A stretch of 64,000 nt of DNA from Euonymus europaeus (taxonomy: Eukaryota > Streptophyta > Magnoliopsida > Celastrales > Celastraceae): positions 13,643,001 to 13,707,000 of the forward strand of contig OY756966.1 in the NCBI GenBank assembly GCA_963580455.1, read 5' to 3'. Below are positions 63,240-64,000 of this stretch, one piece after another. The position numbers were made by a program, and so were the translations under genes. The notes beneath the pieces were generated by a model. It made no database searches and was not told where the DNA came from. It was given only the letters and a program-made list of their open reading frames with translations. Within the stretch, counting starts at the first letter, position 1. Each line of letters begins with the position of its first letter.

Positions 63240-64000
63240 AAGCTTATAGTCGTAAAATTTGACATAGAAGAACAATAAAAAGTCTATCCCGAGCAACTTT
63301 GATAGTCCGAAGTTGCTCAACTCTCTCTATGGAGGAGCTTTTAACGGTTTTGTCCATTTGTCATAGAAAGTTGGTGTTTTGGCATCGAAATAATGTAGGA
63401 AGCTTATACTCGTAAAATTTGACATAGAAGAAAAACAAAAAGTCTATCCCGAGCAACTTTGATTGTCCGAAGTTGCTCAACTCTCTCTACCGAGGAGCTT
63501 TTAACGGTTTTGTCCATTTGTCATAGAAAGTTGGTGTTTTGGCATCAAAATATTGTACGAAGCTTATACTCGTAAAAATTGACATAGAAGAACAATAAAA
63601 AGTCTATCCCGAGCAACTTTCACAGTCCGAAGTTGCCCAACTCTCTCTATGGAGGAGCTTTTAACGGTTTTGTCCATTTGTCATAGAAAGTTGGTGTTTT
63701 GGCATCGAAATAATGTAGGAAGCTTATACTCGTAAAATTTGACATAGAAGAACAATAAAAAGTCTATCCCGAGCAACTTTGATCGTCCGAAGTTGCTCAA
63801 CTCTCTCTATGGAGGAGCTTTTAACGGTTTTGTCCATTTGTCATAGAAAGTTGGTGTTTTGGCATCGAAATAATGTAGGAAGCTTATACTCGTAAAATTT
63901 GACATAGAAGAACAATAAAAAGTCTATCCCGAGCAACTTTGATAGTCCGAAGTTGCTCAACTCTCTCTATGGAGGAGCTTTTAACGGTTTTGTCCATTTG

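Larger units (their letters stand above)
1..64000 (+). repeat. 160-bp tandem satellite array (about 400 monomers)
   Basis: The same unit recurs head to tail through the whole window, with AAGCTT returning every 160 bases (for example 41,005, 41,165, 63,240, 63,400, 63,560, 63,720). All monomers point the same way. Length variants are rare: 159 bp, one- or two-base indels, and eight 226-bp fusions. The HindIII site is kept in nearly all copies; exceptions include AATCTT (3,684 and 9,027) and AAGTTT (4,004). I saw no unique sequence, mobile element insertion or inversion. Satellites of this monomer size are typical of centromeres and heterochromatin, so a structural chromatin role is likely but inferred. 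The family is not one I recognise. Confidence 0.98.
49560..64000 (+). repeat. Expanded second copy of the 9.76-kb segment
   Basis: The offset to the first copy is 9,758 up to about 52,740, then 10,078, 13,917 and finally 14,717 bp. The steps are insertions of 320 bp (near 52.7-53.1 kb), 3,839 bp (one more copy of 51,990-55,828) and 800 bp (near 62-62.7 kb). The left junction lies at 49,547-49,570, where a type C monomer switches to CTCTCAATGGAGG with GCTTTTTACGG. The right end is outside the window. Confidence 0.8.

Noticed and set aside
1..64000. CRISPR array
   Set aside because: The repeat has no unique spacers; the whole 160-bp period is repeated, and monomer length is far beyond CRISPR repeat-spacer sizes.
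1..64000. CENP-B box
   Set aside because: The core TTCG-N4-A-N2-CGGG was looked for on both strands of the consensus. The minus strand has TTCGGACTATC and a CGGG further on, but the spacing is wrong.
1..64000. LTR retrotransposon or MITE array
   Set aside because: No TG...CA-bounded terminal repeats, primer-binding site, polypurine tract with coding region, or target-site duplications; units are strictly head to tail at 160 bp.
1..64000. Telomeric, rDNA, tRNA or microsatellite sequence
   Set aside because: No telomere-type short repeats, no rRNA or tRNA conserved boxes, and no long simple-sequence run beyond the CTCTCTCT and A-tract segments of the monomer.
1..64000. Assignment to a named plant satellite of about 160 bp (several are known)
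   Set aside because: Monomer length alone is not diagnostic, and I cannot match the sequence to a known family from memory. A BLASTN of 41,005-41,164 against plant and animal satellites would decide it.

Overview
The whole window is one uninterrupted satellite DNA array in a single orientation. The repeat unit is 160 bp, so about 400 monomers fill the 64,000 bases. A monomer can be phased on an almost invariant HindIII site (AAGCTT). My hand-read consensus is about 37% G+C, and the monomer at 41,005-41,164 matches it exactly. I see no protein-coding gene, RNA gene, transposon insertion, CRISPR array or unique-sequence spacer anywhere. The open frames are short (81 codons or fewer), recur in phase with the repeat and are by-products of it. 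This is eukaryotic repeat DNA. A nucleosome-scale monomer, higher-order repeats, a conserved short dyad and CpG-type decay would fit a centromeric or heterochromatic satellite of a methylating genome such as a plant. I do not recognise the family and name no species.

Layout. (1) 1 to about 22,020 is an older, more diverged domain. It holds an 8-monomer higher-order unit (1,279 bp, first 9.3 kb). It also holds a set of units marked by a 226-bp fused monomer: a 94-bp deletion joins two monomers at a TCC microhomology. Those markers are spaced 1,185, 1,345, 2,785, 2,945 and 6,463 bp apart, and a 2,530-bp tandem duplication lies at 12,351-17,410. (2) About 22,020-24,480 is a transition zone where the monomer types change. 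(3) 24,480-64,000 is a second domain with a different set of monomer types and cleaner, more recent duplications. Blocks of about 2.4 kb occur three times between 26.4 and 36.5 kb. A 2,080-bp offset links 37.2 and 39.2 kb. From about 49,560 to the window end the sequence re-reads 39,800-49,280 in the same order, with three extra expansions of 320, 3,839 and 800 bp.

How it works together. There is no gene system here. What can be read is a history of unequal exchange in a tandem array, from single monomers (160 bp) through 480-, 640-, 1,279-, 1,920- and 3,839-bp steps to a 9.76-kb segment. The monomer carries a 9-bp inverted repeat (positions 52-60 and 71-79) with a 10-bp loop. The arms are mostly kept while the loop is among the most variable parts of the monomer, and one monomer type turns it into a near-perfect 28-bp palindrome. 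Several duplication junctions map in or beside this dyad. All alignments and consensus statements were made by eye; block edges are accurate to tens of bases unless an exact interval is given.
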